A DNA stretch of 20,102 nucleotides from Andeanibacterium sp036384795 (GTDB lineage Bacteria > Pseudomonadota > Alphaproteobacteria > Sphingomonadales > Sphingomonadaceae), in contig DASVLP010000079.1 in the NCBI GenBank assembly GCA_036384795.1, positions 1-20,102 on the forward strand, read 5' to 3'. Position numbers and translations under genes: made by a program. The notes under the pieces are model-generated. The model had not been told where the DNA came from and made no database searches. It saw nothing but the letters and a program-made list of their open reading frames with translations. Below are positions 1 through 5,789 of this stretch, piece after piece; within the stretch, counting starts at the first letter, position 1; each line of letters opens with the position of its first letter.

Positions 1-222
1 AGCGGCGCCGACCAGCGCAGGGCGGCGCTGCTGCTGGCACGCAAGCGCGGCTTCGGGCCGTTCGGCCTCGAACCGCTCGACCGCGCGCGCCGCGAAAAGC
101 AGATTGCGGCGATGCTGCGCGCCGGCCACCCTCTCGACAGCGCGCGCGAATTGGTCGATGCGACGAGCGTGGAAGCCGCGGAGGATTGGGCCGCCGCGGC
201 GTTCGACGAGGAGCGGGAGTGA
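1..222 (+). CDS. recX: RecX-family regulatory protein, C-terminal part (5' end outside window)
   Basis: An open frame enters from the left edge and stops with TGA at 220-222, giving 73 residues. They are rich in Arg, Ala and Leu and helical in character, with a segment LLLARKRGFGPF followed by DRARREKQIAAMLRAGH and then LDSARELVDA. This spaced pattern of short basic helices resembles the C-terminal repeats of alphaproteobacterial RecX, which binds RecA filaments and damps recombinase activity. The next gene starts one base after the stop, so the two probably share a transcript. The identification rests on a short, degenerate C-terminal piece and is therefore moderate; another small basic helical protein cannot be excluded. 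The start and most of the protein lie outside the window. Confidence 0.6.
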   Translation, partial: SGADQRRAALLLARKRGFGPFGLEPLDRARREKQIAAMLRAGHPLDSARELVDATSVEAAEDWAAAAFDEERE

Positions 223-223
223 G

Positions 224-712
224 ATGAAGCGGATCGCGTTTGCCGTGGCGCTGGGGCTCGCCGCGTGTTCGCCGCAAGCGCAGGAGCGGGCCGCCGCCGC
301 CTCGCCCGCCCCGGCGCAAGCCGCGTCGGTGCATCCGGTCTCGGGGCTGCAGGTCATTCCGCTGACGATCTCGCAGAATGGCAACGTCCACCACTTCCGG
401 GTAGAGGTCGCCAGCACCGAGCCCGAGCAGGAGCGCGGGCTGATGTTCCGCGAGCAGATGGGACCGGACGAAGGGATGATCTTCCCGCACGATCCGCCGC
501 GCGTGGCGAGCTTCTGGATGAAGAACACCGTTATCCCGCTCGATATCGTGTTCATCGGCACCGATCACCGGATCATCAACGTCTCGGCCAACGCGACCCC
601 GTATTCGCTCGATCCGCGCACTTCCGACGGGCTTACCAGCGCGGTGCTGGAGCTCAACGGCGGACGGATCGCGCAGCTCGGTTTCACCCCCGGGGCGCTC
701 GTCCAGTGGTAA
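224..712 (+). CDS. DUF192 family lipoprotein
   Basis: This 162-residue protein starts at the ATG one base after the preceding stop. Residues 1-15 form a lipoprotein signal peptide with the lipobox LAAC (Cys15), so it is probably anchored to a periplasmic membrane face. After a low-complexity Ala/Pro linker comes a complete DUF192 domain: FRVEVASTEPEQERGLMFRE, then GMIFPHDPP, then FWMKNTVIPLDIVFI, then a closing stretch ending in VLELNGG and the final GFTPGALVQW. DUF192 proteins are small beta-rich proteins of unclear function. The gene lies between a recX-like gene and an NDUFA12-family gene, an order I recall from sphingomonads. An upstream in-frame start at 104 would lie inside the recX-like frame and remove the signal peptide, so 224 is preferred. 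Confidence 0.9.
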   Translation: MKRIAFAVALGLAACSPQAQERAAAASPAPAQAASVHPVSGLQVIPLTISQNGNVHHFRVEVASTEPEQERGLMFREQMGPDEGMIFPHDPPRVASFWMKNTVIPLDIVFIGTDHRIINVSANATPYSLDPRTSDGLTSAVLELNGGRIAQLGFTPGALVQW

Positions 713-754
713 TCGGCTTGCTCTTCGCCGGTCGTTCCGGCTAACGGCGCGGCA

Positions 755-1180
755 ATGGGTATCTTCGCGAAATTCTTCACCTGGTGGAACGGCGCGACCT
801 TGGGCACGCTGCTGTCGAACGCGCTCCACGGCCAGCACGTCGGCACCGACGCGCAGGGCAACCGCTACTACCGCGAAAGCGGCAAGGACACGAACGGGCT
901 CGAACGGCGCTGGGTGATCTACAACGGCCCCAACGATGCCAGCCGGGTTCCCGCCGAATGGTTCGGATGGCTGCACCACCAGTACGACGAAGTCCCGGAA
1001 AGCCACCTGCCGCCGCCGCGGATCTGGGAAGCGGACTACACCCCCAACGCCACCGGCACGCAATTCGCGTACCGCCCGCAGGGCGCGCTCGAGCGCGGCG
1101 GCCAGCGCGCGCGGGCGACGGGGGATTACGAAGCCTGGTCGCCGGATGGCGACAACCAAATAGCGTATCCGGACGCCTGA
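755..1180 (+). CDS. NADH:ubiquinone oxidoreductase subunit NDUFA12 family protein
   Basis: This 141-residue protein belongs to the NDUFA12 (B17.2) family, an accessory subunit of respiratory complex I found in mitochondria and alphaproteobacteria. The diagnostic run is visible: GNRYYRE near residue 35, ERRWVIYNG near residue 50, and the motif VPAEWFGWLHHQYDE at about residues 67-81, followed by a tail with W-E-A-D-Y and QAYRP-like segments. It has no signal peptide and should act at the cytoplasmic side of the inner membrane. It starts 42 bp after the DUF192 gene, and its stop is 2 bp before the next start, which suggests one transcriptional unit. Length is normal for bacterial members. It is unlinked to the nuo operon here, which is usual for this family. 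Confidence 0.93.
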   Translation: MGIFAKFFTWWNGATLGTLLSNALHGQHVGTDAQGNRYYRESGKDTNGLERRWVIYNGPNDASRVPAEWFGWLHHQYDEVPESHLPPPRIWEADYTPNATGTQFAYRPQGALERGGQRARATGDYEAWSPDGDNQIAYPDA

Positions 1181-1182
1181 CG

Positions 1183-1776
1183 ATGAGCGCCTCGCGCGCC
1201 TTCGTCTGTTCGGTCGCGCTCGTGCTCGCCGCCTGCAAAGGCCAGCCGCCCGCCCCCCATGCGCGCGAGACCGACGTTCCGGCCGATCTCGCGCCGCTGC
1301 CCGCGCCGCCAAACGTCGCGGGGGCGGGCCCCGGCACCCCGCTGAAGGATCGGGTCGCCACCCTCGGCATCCTCAACAAGCGCAACAACCTCACCGAGGA
1401 CGTCCAGCTCAAGCCGGGCGAATCGCGCCGCTGGGGCGACGTGATCGTGCGGCTGGCGGCGTGCGAGCGCACCGCGCCGTGGGAGCGGCCGCCCGAAACC
1501 GGGGCGTTCGTCCAGGTGCTGGTCGCGCGGCGCGCGCATCCCGAGGATCAGCCGAGCTGGGAGCAAGTGTTCTCGGGCTGGCTGTTCAAGAACTCGCCGT
1601 CGCTCAACGTGGTCGAGCACCCGGTCTACGACGTGTGGGTGAAGGACTGTGCGATGAGCTTCCCGGGCGAGGAATCGCCGGTGGCCGCTTCCTCGAGCAG
1701 CCCGGCGAAAGCTTCGGGCACGCCGACGCCGACCCCCACGCCCAGCCCGCAGGCGTCCGCCAGCAGCTCGACATAG
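1183..1776 (+). CDS. DUF2155 domain-containing lipoprotein
   Basis: This 197-residue protein starts with ATG 2 bp after the previous stop. The N-terminus carries a lipoprotein signal with lipobox LAAC (Cys18). The DUF2155 core spans about residues 63-160 and includes GILNKRNN, a WGDVIVRLAACE segment and the typical end VFSGWLFKNSPSLNVVEHPVYDVWVKDC. DUF2155 is an alphaproteobacterial periplasmic domain of unknown function with two conserved cysteines, both visible here. After the domain a Ser/Ala/Pro-rich tail of about 35 residues ends in a PTPTPTPSP repeat. That tail is encoded opposite the 3' end of aat, giving a 151-bp convergent coding overlap. The tail may be a recent extension caused by loss of an earlier stop. 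Confidence 0.85.
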   Translation: MSASRAFVCSVALVLAACKGQPPAPHARETDVPADLAPLPAPPNVAGAGPGTPLKDRVATLGILNKRNNLTEDVQLKPGESRRWGDVIVRLAACERTAPWERPPETGAFVQVLVARRAHPEDQPSWEQVFSGWLFKNSPSLNVVEHPVYDVWVKDCAMSFPGEESPVAASSSSPAKASGTPTPTPTPSPQASASSST

Positions 1777-2333
1777 CGCTGCTGCGTGATCTCGACCGCG
1801 CCCATCGAAGCGAGGTGCTCGGTCATGAACTGGCAGTCGAGCAACCGCACGCCGGCCCGCCTCAGCAGCGCGACCAGCCAGGCAAGCGCGATCTTCGAGG
1901 CATTGGGCGCAAGGCTGAACATGCTCTCGCCGCAGAACACCCGGTCGAACGAAACGCCGTAGAGCCCGCCGACCAGATGGCCGCCGACCCAGCATTCGAT
2001 CGAGTGCGCGTGGCCCGCCAGGTGGAGCGCGCGGTAGCTCGCCGCGATTCGCTCGCTGATCCAGCTTTCCGGATGGCGCGGGCGCGGCGCGGCGCAGGCG
2101 CTGATCACCTCGGCGAACGCGCGGTTGCAGGTGACCTCGAACCGCTCGCGCCGCAGCTCTTTCGCCAGCGAATGCGAGCAATGGAATCCGTCGAGCGGCA
2201 GGATCGCCCGCAGGCGGGGCTCCACCCAGAACACCTCGGTGTCGTCGCGGCTGTCGGCCATCGGGAAGATGCCGCTGCGGTATGCGAGCAGCAGCGTCTC
2301 GGGAGGAATGATCTGCGGGGCGGGGGCGTGCAT
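1626..2333 (-). CDS. aat: Leucyl/phenylalanyl-tRNA--protein transferase
   Basis: The 235-residue product transfers Leu or Phe from aminoacyl-tRNA to N-terminal Arg or Lys of proteins, marking them for ClpS/ClpAP degradation (N-degron pathway, cytoplasm). Family landmarks include LLLAYRSGIFPMADS near the N-terminus, WVEPRLRAILPL, GHAHSIECWVGG, GGLYGVSFDRVFCGESMFS followed by ASKIALAWL, and LLDCQFMTEHLASMGAVEI. The ATG at 2333 gives the usual N-terminal length; the frame is open further upstream, but that extension lies in the aat-trnW gap and lacks similarity. The C-terminus passes through a GVGVGVGV run encoded opposite the PTPTP repeat of the DUF2155 gene, then ends PGKLIAQSFTHTS, an ending I associate with sphingomonad Aat. 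No strong ribosome binding site precedes the start. Confidence 0.93.
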   Translation of the reverse strand: MHAPAPQIIPPETLLLAYRSGIFPMADSRDDTEVFWVEPRLRAILPLDGFHCSHSLAKELRRERFEVTCNRAFAEVISACAAPRPRHPESWISERIAASYRALHLAGHAHSIECWVGGHLVGGLYGVSFDRVFCGESMFSLAPNASKIALAWLVALLRRAGVRLLDCQFMTEHLASMGAVEITQQRYVELLADACGLGVGVGVGVPEAFAGLLEEAATGDSSPGKLIAQSFTHTS

Positions 2334-2426
2334 CTGATCCGAACGAATACCAGTTTCGGGCGGAAAGCGGAAACGCCCTGTGGAGAGAACTGGTTCCGGC
2401 GCCCCGGCGCATCTTCCGCCGAGACC

Positions 2427-2453
2427 TTGCGCCGAGGGTGGCGAGCCTATAGA
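2427..2453 (+). promoter_or_regulatory. Candidate promoter for tRNA-Trp
   Basis: A -35-like TTGCGC at 2427-2432 and a -10-like TATAGA at 2448-2453 lie 15 bp apart. The -10 box ends 15 bp before the first base of the mature tRNA, a distance suited to a short 5' leader. The spacing is shorter than the ideal 16-18 bp and the -35 matches only at TTG, so this is a candidate only. Confidence 0.33.
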
Positions 2454-2468
2454 GGCGCGACCCGCTGC

Positions 2469-2544
2469 AGGAGTGTAGCTCAGTTGGTAGAGCATCGGTC
2501 TCCAAAACCGAGGGCCGTGGGTTCGAGTCCCTCCACTCCTGCCA
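2469..2544 (+). tRNA. trnW: tRNA-Trp (anticodon CCA)
   Basis: A 76-nt cloverleaf can be folded by eye. The acceptor stem AGGAGTG (2469-2475) pairs with CACTCCT (2534-2540), G2541 is the discriminator, and CCA is encoded at 2542-2544. The D arm contains AGCTCAGTTGGTAGAGC. The anticodon stem TCGGT/ACCGA closes the loop CTCCAAA with anticodon CCA at 2502-2504, which reads the UGG Trp codon. The T arm contains GGGTTCGAGTCCC. The gene lies upstream of secE-nusG, the usual position in many proteobacteria. Confidence 0.97.
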
Positions 2545-2560
2545 GATTTCCTTTCGCCGC

Positions 2561-2582
2561 AGCGGCGGAGCGCCCCGCCGCT
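2561..2582 (+). terminator. GC-rich hairpin downstream of tRNA-Trp
   Basis: AGCGGCGG (2561-2568) and CCGCCGCT (2575-2582) form a perfect 8-bp stem with a 6-nt loop, 17 bp after the tRNA. There is no following T tract, so it may be a 3' processing or stability hairpin rather than a true terminator. Confidence 0.35.
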
Positions 2583-2614
2583 CCAGGTGGCCGTTTCAGG
2601 CGGTTTGATTCATC

Positions 2615-2632
2615 TGCGGTTCACCGCATTTT
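2615..2632 (+). terminator. Short hairpin with T tract (candidate terminator for trnW)
   Basis: TGCGGT (2615-2620) and ACCGCA (2623-2628) are perfect complements around TC; as RNA this folds as a 5-bp stem with a TTCA loop. TTTT follows directly at 2629-2632. The stem is short but the layout is that of an intrinsic terminator. Together with the hairpin at 2561-2582 it could end the trnW transcript. The remainder of 2545-2668 shows nothing else recognisable. Confidence 0.38.
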
Positions 2633-2661
2633 CGGGAACCTTCGCCCCGGTTCTCAATTTC

Positions 2662-2677
2662 GTTCGGCATGCCGAAC
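2662..2677. repeat. Perfect 16-bp palindrome over the start of the small ORF
   Basis: GTTCGGCATGCCGAAC reads identically on both strands. It centres on the ATG at 2669. It could be an operator or a structured start region; no T tract follows, so it does not look like a terminator. Confidence 0.6.
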
Positions 2678-2857
2678 ACGCACTTCACGAGCATTCGCAT
2701 GCCCAGCCAGAGATACAGCTGCAGCCGTCCGGACAACTGGAGCTTGCCGCGCCAGGTGATGGATCCCTGCACTCGGCGCAAGGTCTATGGGCCGATCCGG
2801 CCGATGGAGAGCCCGGGGCTGTTCGAGCGGATCTTCGGCTTGGGCCGGCGCTGGTAA
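2669..2857 (+). CDS. Possible small basic protein, unknown function
   Basis: An ATG at 2669 opens a 62-codon frame ending TAA at 2855-2857. I do not recognise the product. It is basic (many Arg), has no membrane segment or signal peptide, and ends with VYGPIRPMESPG and FERIFGLGRRW, an amphipathic tail. Third codon positions are strongly G/C (only about eight of 62 are A or T), which is what real genes in this genome show and supports coding. Against it, no ribosome binding site precedes the ATG, which sits in the centre of a 16-bp palindrome. An internal ATG at 2699 would shorten it to 52 residues. It fills the trnW-secE gap, where I recall small hypothetical proteins in some sphingomonads. 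Existence and start are uncertain. Confidence 0.45.
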   Translation: MPNTHFTSIRMPSQRYSCSRPDNWSLPRQVMDPCTRRKVYGPIRPMESPGLFERIFGLGRRW

Positions 2858-2874
2858 GGGCCACCGGCCGGTAA

Positions 2875-2902
2875 CGCGAAGCGCCGGCGTGGCGGCTTCG
2901 CG
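2875..2902 (+). terminator. Hairpin after the small ORF (terminator-like, no T tract)
   Basis: CGCGAAGC (2875-2882) pairs perfectly with GCTTCGCG (2895-2902) around a 12-nt loop that can add three more pairs (GCC/GGC). It starts 17 bp after the TAA at 2857. No T run follows, so factor-independent termination is doubtful. Confidence 0.35.
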
Positions 2903-2974
2903 CATACCCTTGCGCTGGGCGGCGTGCCTCGCTACATGCCGCGTGGCTTCCGACATCGGAAAATCGCAGCCCCT

Positions 2975-2992
2975 CCCGGTTCCTGAACCGGG
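2975..2992. repeat. 18-bp inverted repeat upstream of secE
   Basis: CCCGGTTC and GAACCGGG face each other across CT, a perfect inverted repeat 68 bp upstream of the preferred secE start. Its position suits an operator or a leader hairpin for the secE-nusG transcript. No regulator is identifiable. The remaining 2903-3060 contains no convincing gene. Confidence 0.4.
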
Positions 2993-3060
2993 GCGGCGAT
3001 GATCCCATGGCGAAAGCCGCAGTGTTCATACCGACCCCGCGCAATCGAGCGAGAGCAAGC

Positions 3061-3258
3061 ATGGCCAAGACCAGTCCCGGCGAATTCCTGCGCCAGGTGC
3101 GCACCGAAGCGTCCAAGGTCGTCTGGCCGACGCGTGAAGAAACCGTCCGGACCGCGATCTTCGTCGCGATCATGCTGGTGATCCTGTCGGTGTTCTTCCT
3201 CGGGCTCGATTCGCTGTTCGGCGCGATCGTCCACTGGCTGCTGTCGCTGGCCGCCTAG
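3061..3258 (+). CDS. secE: Preprotein translocase subunit SecE
   Basis: This 65-residue protein is the essential small subunit of the SecYEG translocon. It has the short single-helix bacterial layout: an amphipathic cytoplasmic segment, GEFLRQVRTEASKVVWPTREE, with the hallmark VxWPxxxE motif at about residues 18-25, followed by one transmembrane helix (about residues 30-50). The ATG at 3061 gives the typical N-terminus MAKTSPGEF and follows a purine-rich GAGCGAGAGC. An in-frame ATG at 3007 would add 18 residues that lack similarity to SecE, so it is less likely. nusG begins 25 bp downstream in the classical secE-nusG order. Confidence 0.95.
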   Translation: MAKTSPGEFLRQVRTEASKVVWPTREETVRTAIFVAIMLVILSVFFLGLDSLFGAIVHWLLSLAA

Positions 3259-3283
3259 TCGAAAGAGACGGAAAAAACCTTCC

Positions 3284-3820
3284 ATGTCCCGCTGGTACAT
3301 CATTCACGCCTACTCGGGCTTCGAGAACAAGGTGCGCGATTCGATCATCTCGGAGGCAGAGCGCATGGGCCTGGCCGAAGCGGTCGAGCAGGTCGAGGTG
3401 CCGTCCGAGACGCTGACCGAGGTCAAGCGCGGCAAGAAGACCCAGGTCGAGCGCAAGACGATGCCGGGCTACGTGCTCGCCAAGCTCAAGATGAACGACG
3501 ACGTCTATCACCTGATCAAGAACACCCCGAAGGTGACCGGCTTCCTCGGCTCGAGCGGCAAGCCGCAGCCGATCTCCGAACGCGAGGCGGCACGCTATTT
3601 CGGCGCCCGCGAGGAAGCCGCCAGCCAGCCCAAGCGCGAGGTCCACGTCGATTACGAGATCGGCGATCAGGTCAAGGTCAACGCCGGGCCGTTCGCCAGC
3701 TTCAACGGCGTGGTCGAGGAGCTCGATTTCGACAAGCAGCGGGTCAAGGTCTCGGTTTCGATCTTCGGCCGCGCGACCCCGGTGGAACTGGGCTTCGAGG
3801 AAGTCGAGCTGGTGAAGTGA
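3284..3820 (+). CDS. nusG: Transcription termination/antitermination protein NusG
   Basis: This 178-residue protein is full length. The NGN domain starts with WYIIHAYSGFENKV at residue 4, continues through a GKKTQVERKTMPGYVL segment (about 50-65), and ends near TGFLGSSGKPQPI. The C-terminal KOW domain (about residues 125-176) shows the signature GDQVKVNAGPFASFNGVVEE. NusG binds the RNA polymerase clamp and links it to Rho, NusE or the ribosome. It follows secE by 25 bp, as in most bacteria. rplK normally follows closely, but here a toxin-antitoxin pair lies between them. Confidence 0.97.
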   Translation: MSRWYIIHAYSGFENKVRDSIISEAERMGLAEAVEQVEVPSETLTEVKRGKKTQVERKTMPGYVLAKLKMNDDVYHLIKNTPKVTGFLGSSGKPQPISEREAARYFGAREEAASQPKREVHVDYEIGDQVKVNAGPFASFNGVVEELDFDKQRVKVSVSIFGRATPVELGFEEVELVK

Positions 3821-3828
3821 CGGCGTAG

Positions 3829-3862
3829 CGTTCATCCCGACTTGACCCGGGATCGCATGACG
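3829..3862. repeat. REP-like imperfect palindrome
   Basis: ATCCCG (3834-3839) and CGGGAT (3848-3853) form an inverted repeat, with CGTTCAT/ATGACG extending the symmetry outward. The arms and the central ACTTGA spacer resemble the dispersed intergenic palindrome with ATCCCGGACTTGATCCGGGAT-type arms known from many alphaproteobacterial genomes. It lies 9 bp after the nusG stop and may stabilise the mRNA end or attenuate transcription. Confidence 0.55.
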
Positions 3863-3935
3863 CAGTCGATCGAATTTCGAGCTATCTCGTCCCGGCAGCC
3901 TGTTCCCGGCCACTAAACGGTGGTATTCGGGAGGT

Positions 3936-4157
3936 ATGACCATTCTTGAGAAGTTCGTCGCTTTTGCCGAAGGCCTTCCGCCGGAACAGCTTCGGCTTGT
4001 CGAAGAGGTTCTGGAAGGATTGATGGAGGAGGGCGTCGAAGGCGACTTCACCCCTGAGCAGCTGGCCGAACTTGATCGCAGGCTGGCCGATCCGAATCCG
4101 CGTTACGCGAACCCCGAAGATGTGGAGGCCATTTTCCGGCGTCACGGGGTCGGTTGA
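3936..4157 (+). CDS. Antitoxin of a type II toxin-antitoxin module
   Basis: This 73-residue acidic protein is preceded by a strong ribosome binding site (GGGAGGT). The N-terminus MTILEKFVAFAEGLPPEQL is predicted helical, then FTPEQLAELDRRLADPNPRYANPEDVEAIFRRHG follows. The L-x-E-L-x-R-R-L-A-D-P pattern, with a proline-containing linker and final short helix, is typical of small antitoxins paired with ParE/RelE toxins, where the disordered tail wraps the toxin. No clear ribbon-helix-helix domain is seen. Its TGA overlaps the toxin ATG by one base (TGATG), the classical translational coupling that keeps antitoxin in excess. Codon choice is less G/C-biased than in the ribosomal genes around it, consistent with acquisition. 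Confidence 0.8.
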   Translation: MTILEKFVAFAEGLPPEQLRLVEEVLEGLMEEGVEGDFTPEQLAELDRRLADPNPRYANPEDVEAIFRRHGVG

Positions 4158-4432
4158 TGGAATTGATCTTCCGCGAGCGAGCGCTTTGCGACCTCGAGGA
4201 TATCGAAACATACTATCTACGCGAAGCACCCGAAGCGCTGCCGAAAGTGCTGGGCGACATCCGCCAGGTCTTGAATCAGCTGGAGAACTTTCCTCGTTCC
4301 GGCAGAGCAATCGGCAGGAGAAACGCTCGCCGCGCCCTCAGTCCGCGGTATCGTTACATTGTCTCGTACCACGTCACGCGCAACGCGATCGAAATTGTCG
4401 GAATATTCCGCTTTCAGAACCGTGACGCCTGA
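4157..4432 (+). CDS. RelE/ParE family toxin
   Basis: This 91-residue protein has the ParE/RelE layout: a first strand MELIFRERALCDLEDIETYY, a central helix, the motif ENFPRSGR at about residues 45-52, a basic stretch RRNARRALSPRYRYIVSYHV, and a final strand EIVGIFRFQNR. The family includes gyrase poisons (ParE) and ribosome-dependent RNases (RelE). The L-x-D-I-x-x-Y-Y start and FP-x-x-GR motif favour ParE, but the target cannot be decided by eye. The C-terminal position where many members have His-x-x-Gln reads Phe-Arg-Phe-Gln. The ATG at 4157 shares a base with the antitoxin stop; a TTG three bases upstream is possible but less likely. Codon use is atypical for this window. Confidence 0.85.
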   Translation: MELIFRERALCDLEDIETYYLREAPEALPKVLGDIRQVLNQLENFPRSGRAIGRRNARRALSPRYRYIVSYHVTRNAIEIVGIFRFQNRDA

Positions 4433-4500
4433 CAGGCTTGCACCCCGCGCGGCATTCTTGTAACGGCGCCGCTTCCCGGCATCACCATCGGGAAACGAGT

Positions 4501-4535
4501 GCGGGAGGCGTCCTTCGGGCCGCCGTCTGGACCGC
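4501..4535 (+). promoter_or_regulatory. Candidate ribosomal protein L1 autoregulatory site in the rplK leader
   Basis: About 56 bp before rplK, GCGG (4501-4504) pairs with CCGC (4532-4535). A second helix, GGCG-T-CC (4507-4513) with GG-C-CGCC (4518-4524), is capped by a TTCG tetraloop. The helices are joined by an asymmetric loop, GA on one side and GTCTGGA on the other. Two helices around an asymmetric loop is the general shape of L1 binding sites in 23S rRNA and in rplK-rplA leaders, where L1 represses its own operon. Structure is seen; function is inferred. Confidence 0.45.
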
Positions 4536-4576
4536 TTAACATGAGCCGTTCGCCTGACCGCGGCGGCGACAGTGTG

Positions 4577-4584
4577 AAAGGAGG
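4577..4584 (+). promoter_or_regulatory. Strong Shine-Dalgarno for rplK
   Basis: AAAGGAGG is a near-perfect anti-16S match 6 bp before the rplK ATG. It is the strongest in the window, fitting a highly expressed ribosomal gene and fixing the start at 4591. Confidence 0.8.
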
Positions 4585-4590
4585 CCAGCG

Positions 4591-5022
4591 ATGGCCAAGA
4601 AGATCGAAGGTTACATCAAGCTGCACGTGCCTGCGGGCAAGGCCAATCCGTCGCCGCCGATCGGCCCGGCGCTTGGCCAGCGCGGCGTGAACATCATGGA
4701 ATTCTGCAAGGCGTTCAACGCCGCGACGCAGGAACTCGAGAACGGCGCGCCGATCCCGACCGTGATCACGGTCTACGCCGACCGTTCGTTCACGTTCGCC
4801 ACCAAGAAGCCGGCGACCAGTTACCTGATCAAGAAGGCGGCGAACCTCAAGTCGGGCTCGAAGGAGCCGGGCAAGGTCTCGGCCGGAACGATCAAGCGCT
4901 CGAAGCTTGCCGAGGTCGCCGAAGCGAAGATGGCCGACCTCAACGCGAACGATCTCGACGCGGCGATCAAGATCATCGAAGGCTCCGCGCGCGCGATGGG
5001 CCTTCAGGTGGTGGAGGGCTAA
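4591..5022 (+). CDS. rplK: 50S ribosomal protein L11
   Basis: This 143-residue protein matches bacterial L11 throughout. The N-terminal domain has KLHVPAGKANPSPPIGPALGQRGVNIMEFCKAFN, containing the proline-rich thiostrepton-binding region. The C-terminal RNA-binding domain spans about residues 75-141, with KKAANLKSGSKEPG, GTIKRSKLAEVAEAKM and a final IIEGSARAMGL. L11 forms the GTPase-associated stalk base with 23S rRNA helices 43-44 and takes part in RelA activation. The product begins MAKKIEGYIK. rplA starts 3 bp after its stop, so the pair is one operon, possibly L1-repressed through the upstream leader. Confidence 0.98.
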   Translation: MAKKIEGYIKLHVPAGKANPSPPIGPALGQRGVNIMEFCKAFNAATQELENGAPIPTVITVYADRSFTFATKKPATSYLIKKAANLKSGSKEPGKVSAGTIKRSKLAEVAEAKMADLNANDLDAAIKIIEGSARAMGLQVVEG

Positions 5023-5025
5023 GAC

Positions 5026-5724
5026 ATGGCCAAGCTCACCAAGAAGAACAAGGCGCTCGCCGAGAAGCTCGATGCCGAGAAGCTCTATGCCGTCGACGAG
5101 GCGTTCAAGACGCTGCGCGAGCATGCCAGCAAGAAGTTCGACGAGACGGTCGAGATCGCGATGAACCTCGGCGTCGATCCGCGCCATGCCGACCAGATGG
5201 TCCGCGGCATGGTCTCGCTGCCTTCGGGCACCGGCAAGGAAATGAAGGTCGCGGTGTTCGCCAAGGGCGACAAGGCGGCCGAAGCCGAGAAGGCCGGGGC
5301 GGACAAAGTCGGCGCCGAAGACTTGATGGAAGACATGCAGGCCGGCAACCTCAACTATGACCGCGTGATCGCCACGCCGGACATGATGGGCGTGGTCGGG
5401 CGGCTGGGCAAAGTGCTCGGCCCCAAGGGCCTGATGCCGAACCCCAAGCTGGGCACGGTCACGATGGACGTCGCCCAGGCGGTGAAGGACGCCAAGGGCG
5501 GCCAGGTGGAGTTCCGCGTCGAGAAGGCCGGGATCATCCATTCGGGCATCGGCAAGCTCAGCTTCAGCGACGAGCAGCTCAAGGCCAACTTCGATGCGTT
5601 CTACGACGCGATCGTCAAGGCCAAGCCGGCGGGTGCCAAGGGCAAGTACGTCCGCAAGGTCGCGCTGACCTCGACGATGGGCCCGGGGCTCAAGATCGAC
5701 ACCGAGAACCTCGCCGGGGCGTAA
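5026..5724 (+). CDS. rplA: 50S ribosomal protein L1
   Basis: This 232-residue protein is full length and typical. The N-terminal region (KLTKKNKALAEKLDAEKLY, then KKFDETVEIAMNLGVDPRHADQMVRG) and the central domain with VGRLGKVLGPKGLMPNPKLGTVT (about residues 123-145) are diagnostic, as is the C-terminal KAKPAGAKGKYVRKVALTSTMGPG. L1 binds 23S rRNA at the E-site stalk and, in bacteria studied, represses translation of the rplK-rplA mRNA. The usual next gene, rplJ, does not follow; instead a strong terminator ends the unit 27 bp after the stop, so this is a two-gene operon here. Confidence 0.98.
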   Translation: MAKLTKKNKALAEKLDAEKLYAVDEAFKTLREHASKKFDETVEIAMNLGVDPRHADQMVRGMVSLPSGTGKEMKVAVFAKGDKAAEAEKAGADKVGAEDLMEDMQAGNLNYDRVIATPDMMGVVGRLGKVLGPKGLMPNPKLGTVTMDVAQAVKDAKGGQVEFRVEKAGIIHSGIGKLSFSDEQLKANFDAFYDAIVKAKPAGAKGKYVRKVALTSTMGPGLKIDTENLAGA

Positions 5725-5750
5725 GCCGGGCGTAACCGCAATCACCAAGG

Positions 5751-5778
5751 GGCCGGGGGAGCGATCCTCCGGCCTTTT
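5751..5778 (+). terminator. Intrinsic terminator of the rplK-rplA operon
   Basis: GGCCGGGGGA (5751-5760) pairs with TCCTCCGGCC (5765-5774), with one G-T wobble, around a GCGA tetraloop. TTTT follows at 5775-5778, with further T-rich sequence after it. This is a textbook Rho-independent terminator. Confidence 0.9.
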
Positions 5779-5789
5779 GCTTTGCGCAA

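Noticed and set aside
1680..1760. Tandem GC-rich repeat that might be a CRISPR or satellite
   Set aside because: It is a short 6-bp codon-level repeat inside coding sequence (PT units), without spacers or defined repeat units of CRISPR length.
3007..3060. Upstream ATG that would extend SecE by 18 residues
   Set aside because: The extension has no SecE similarity, and the ATG at 3061 gives the normal length and N-terminus.
4414..5748. A 444-codon minus-strand open frame opposite rplK and rplA
   Set aside because: Both ribosomal protein genes are certain on the plus strand; the antisense frame reflects codon bias only.
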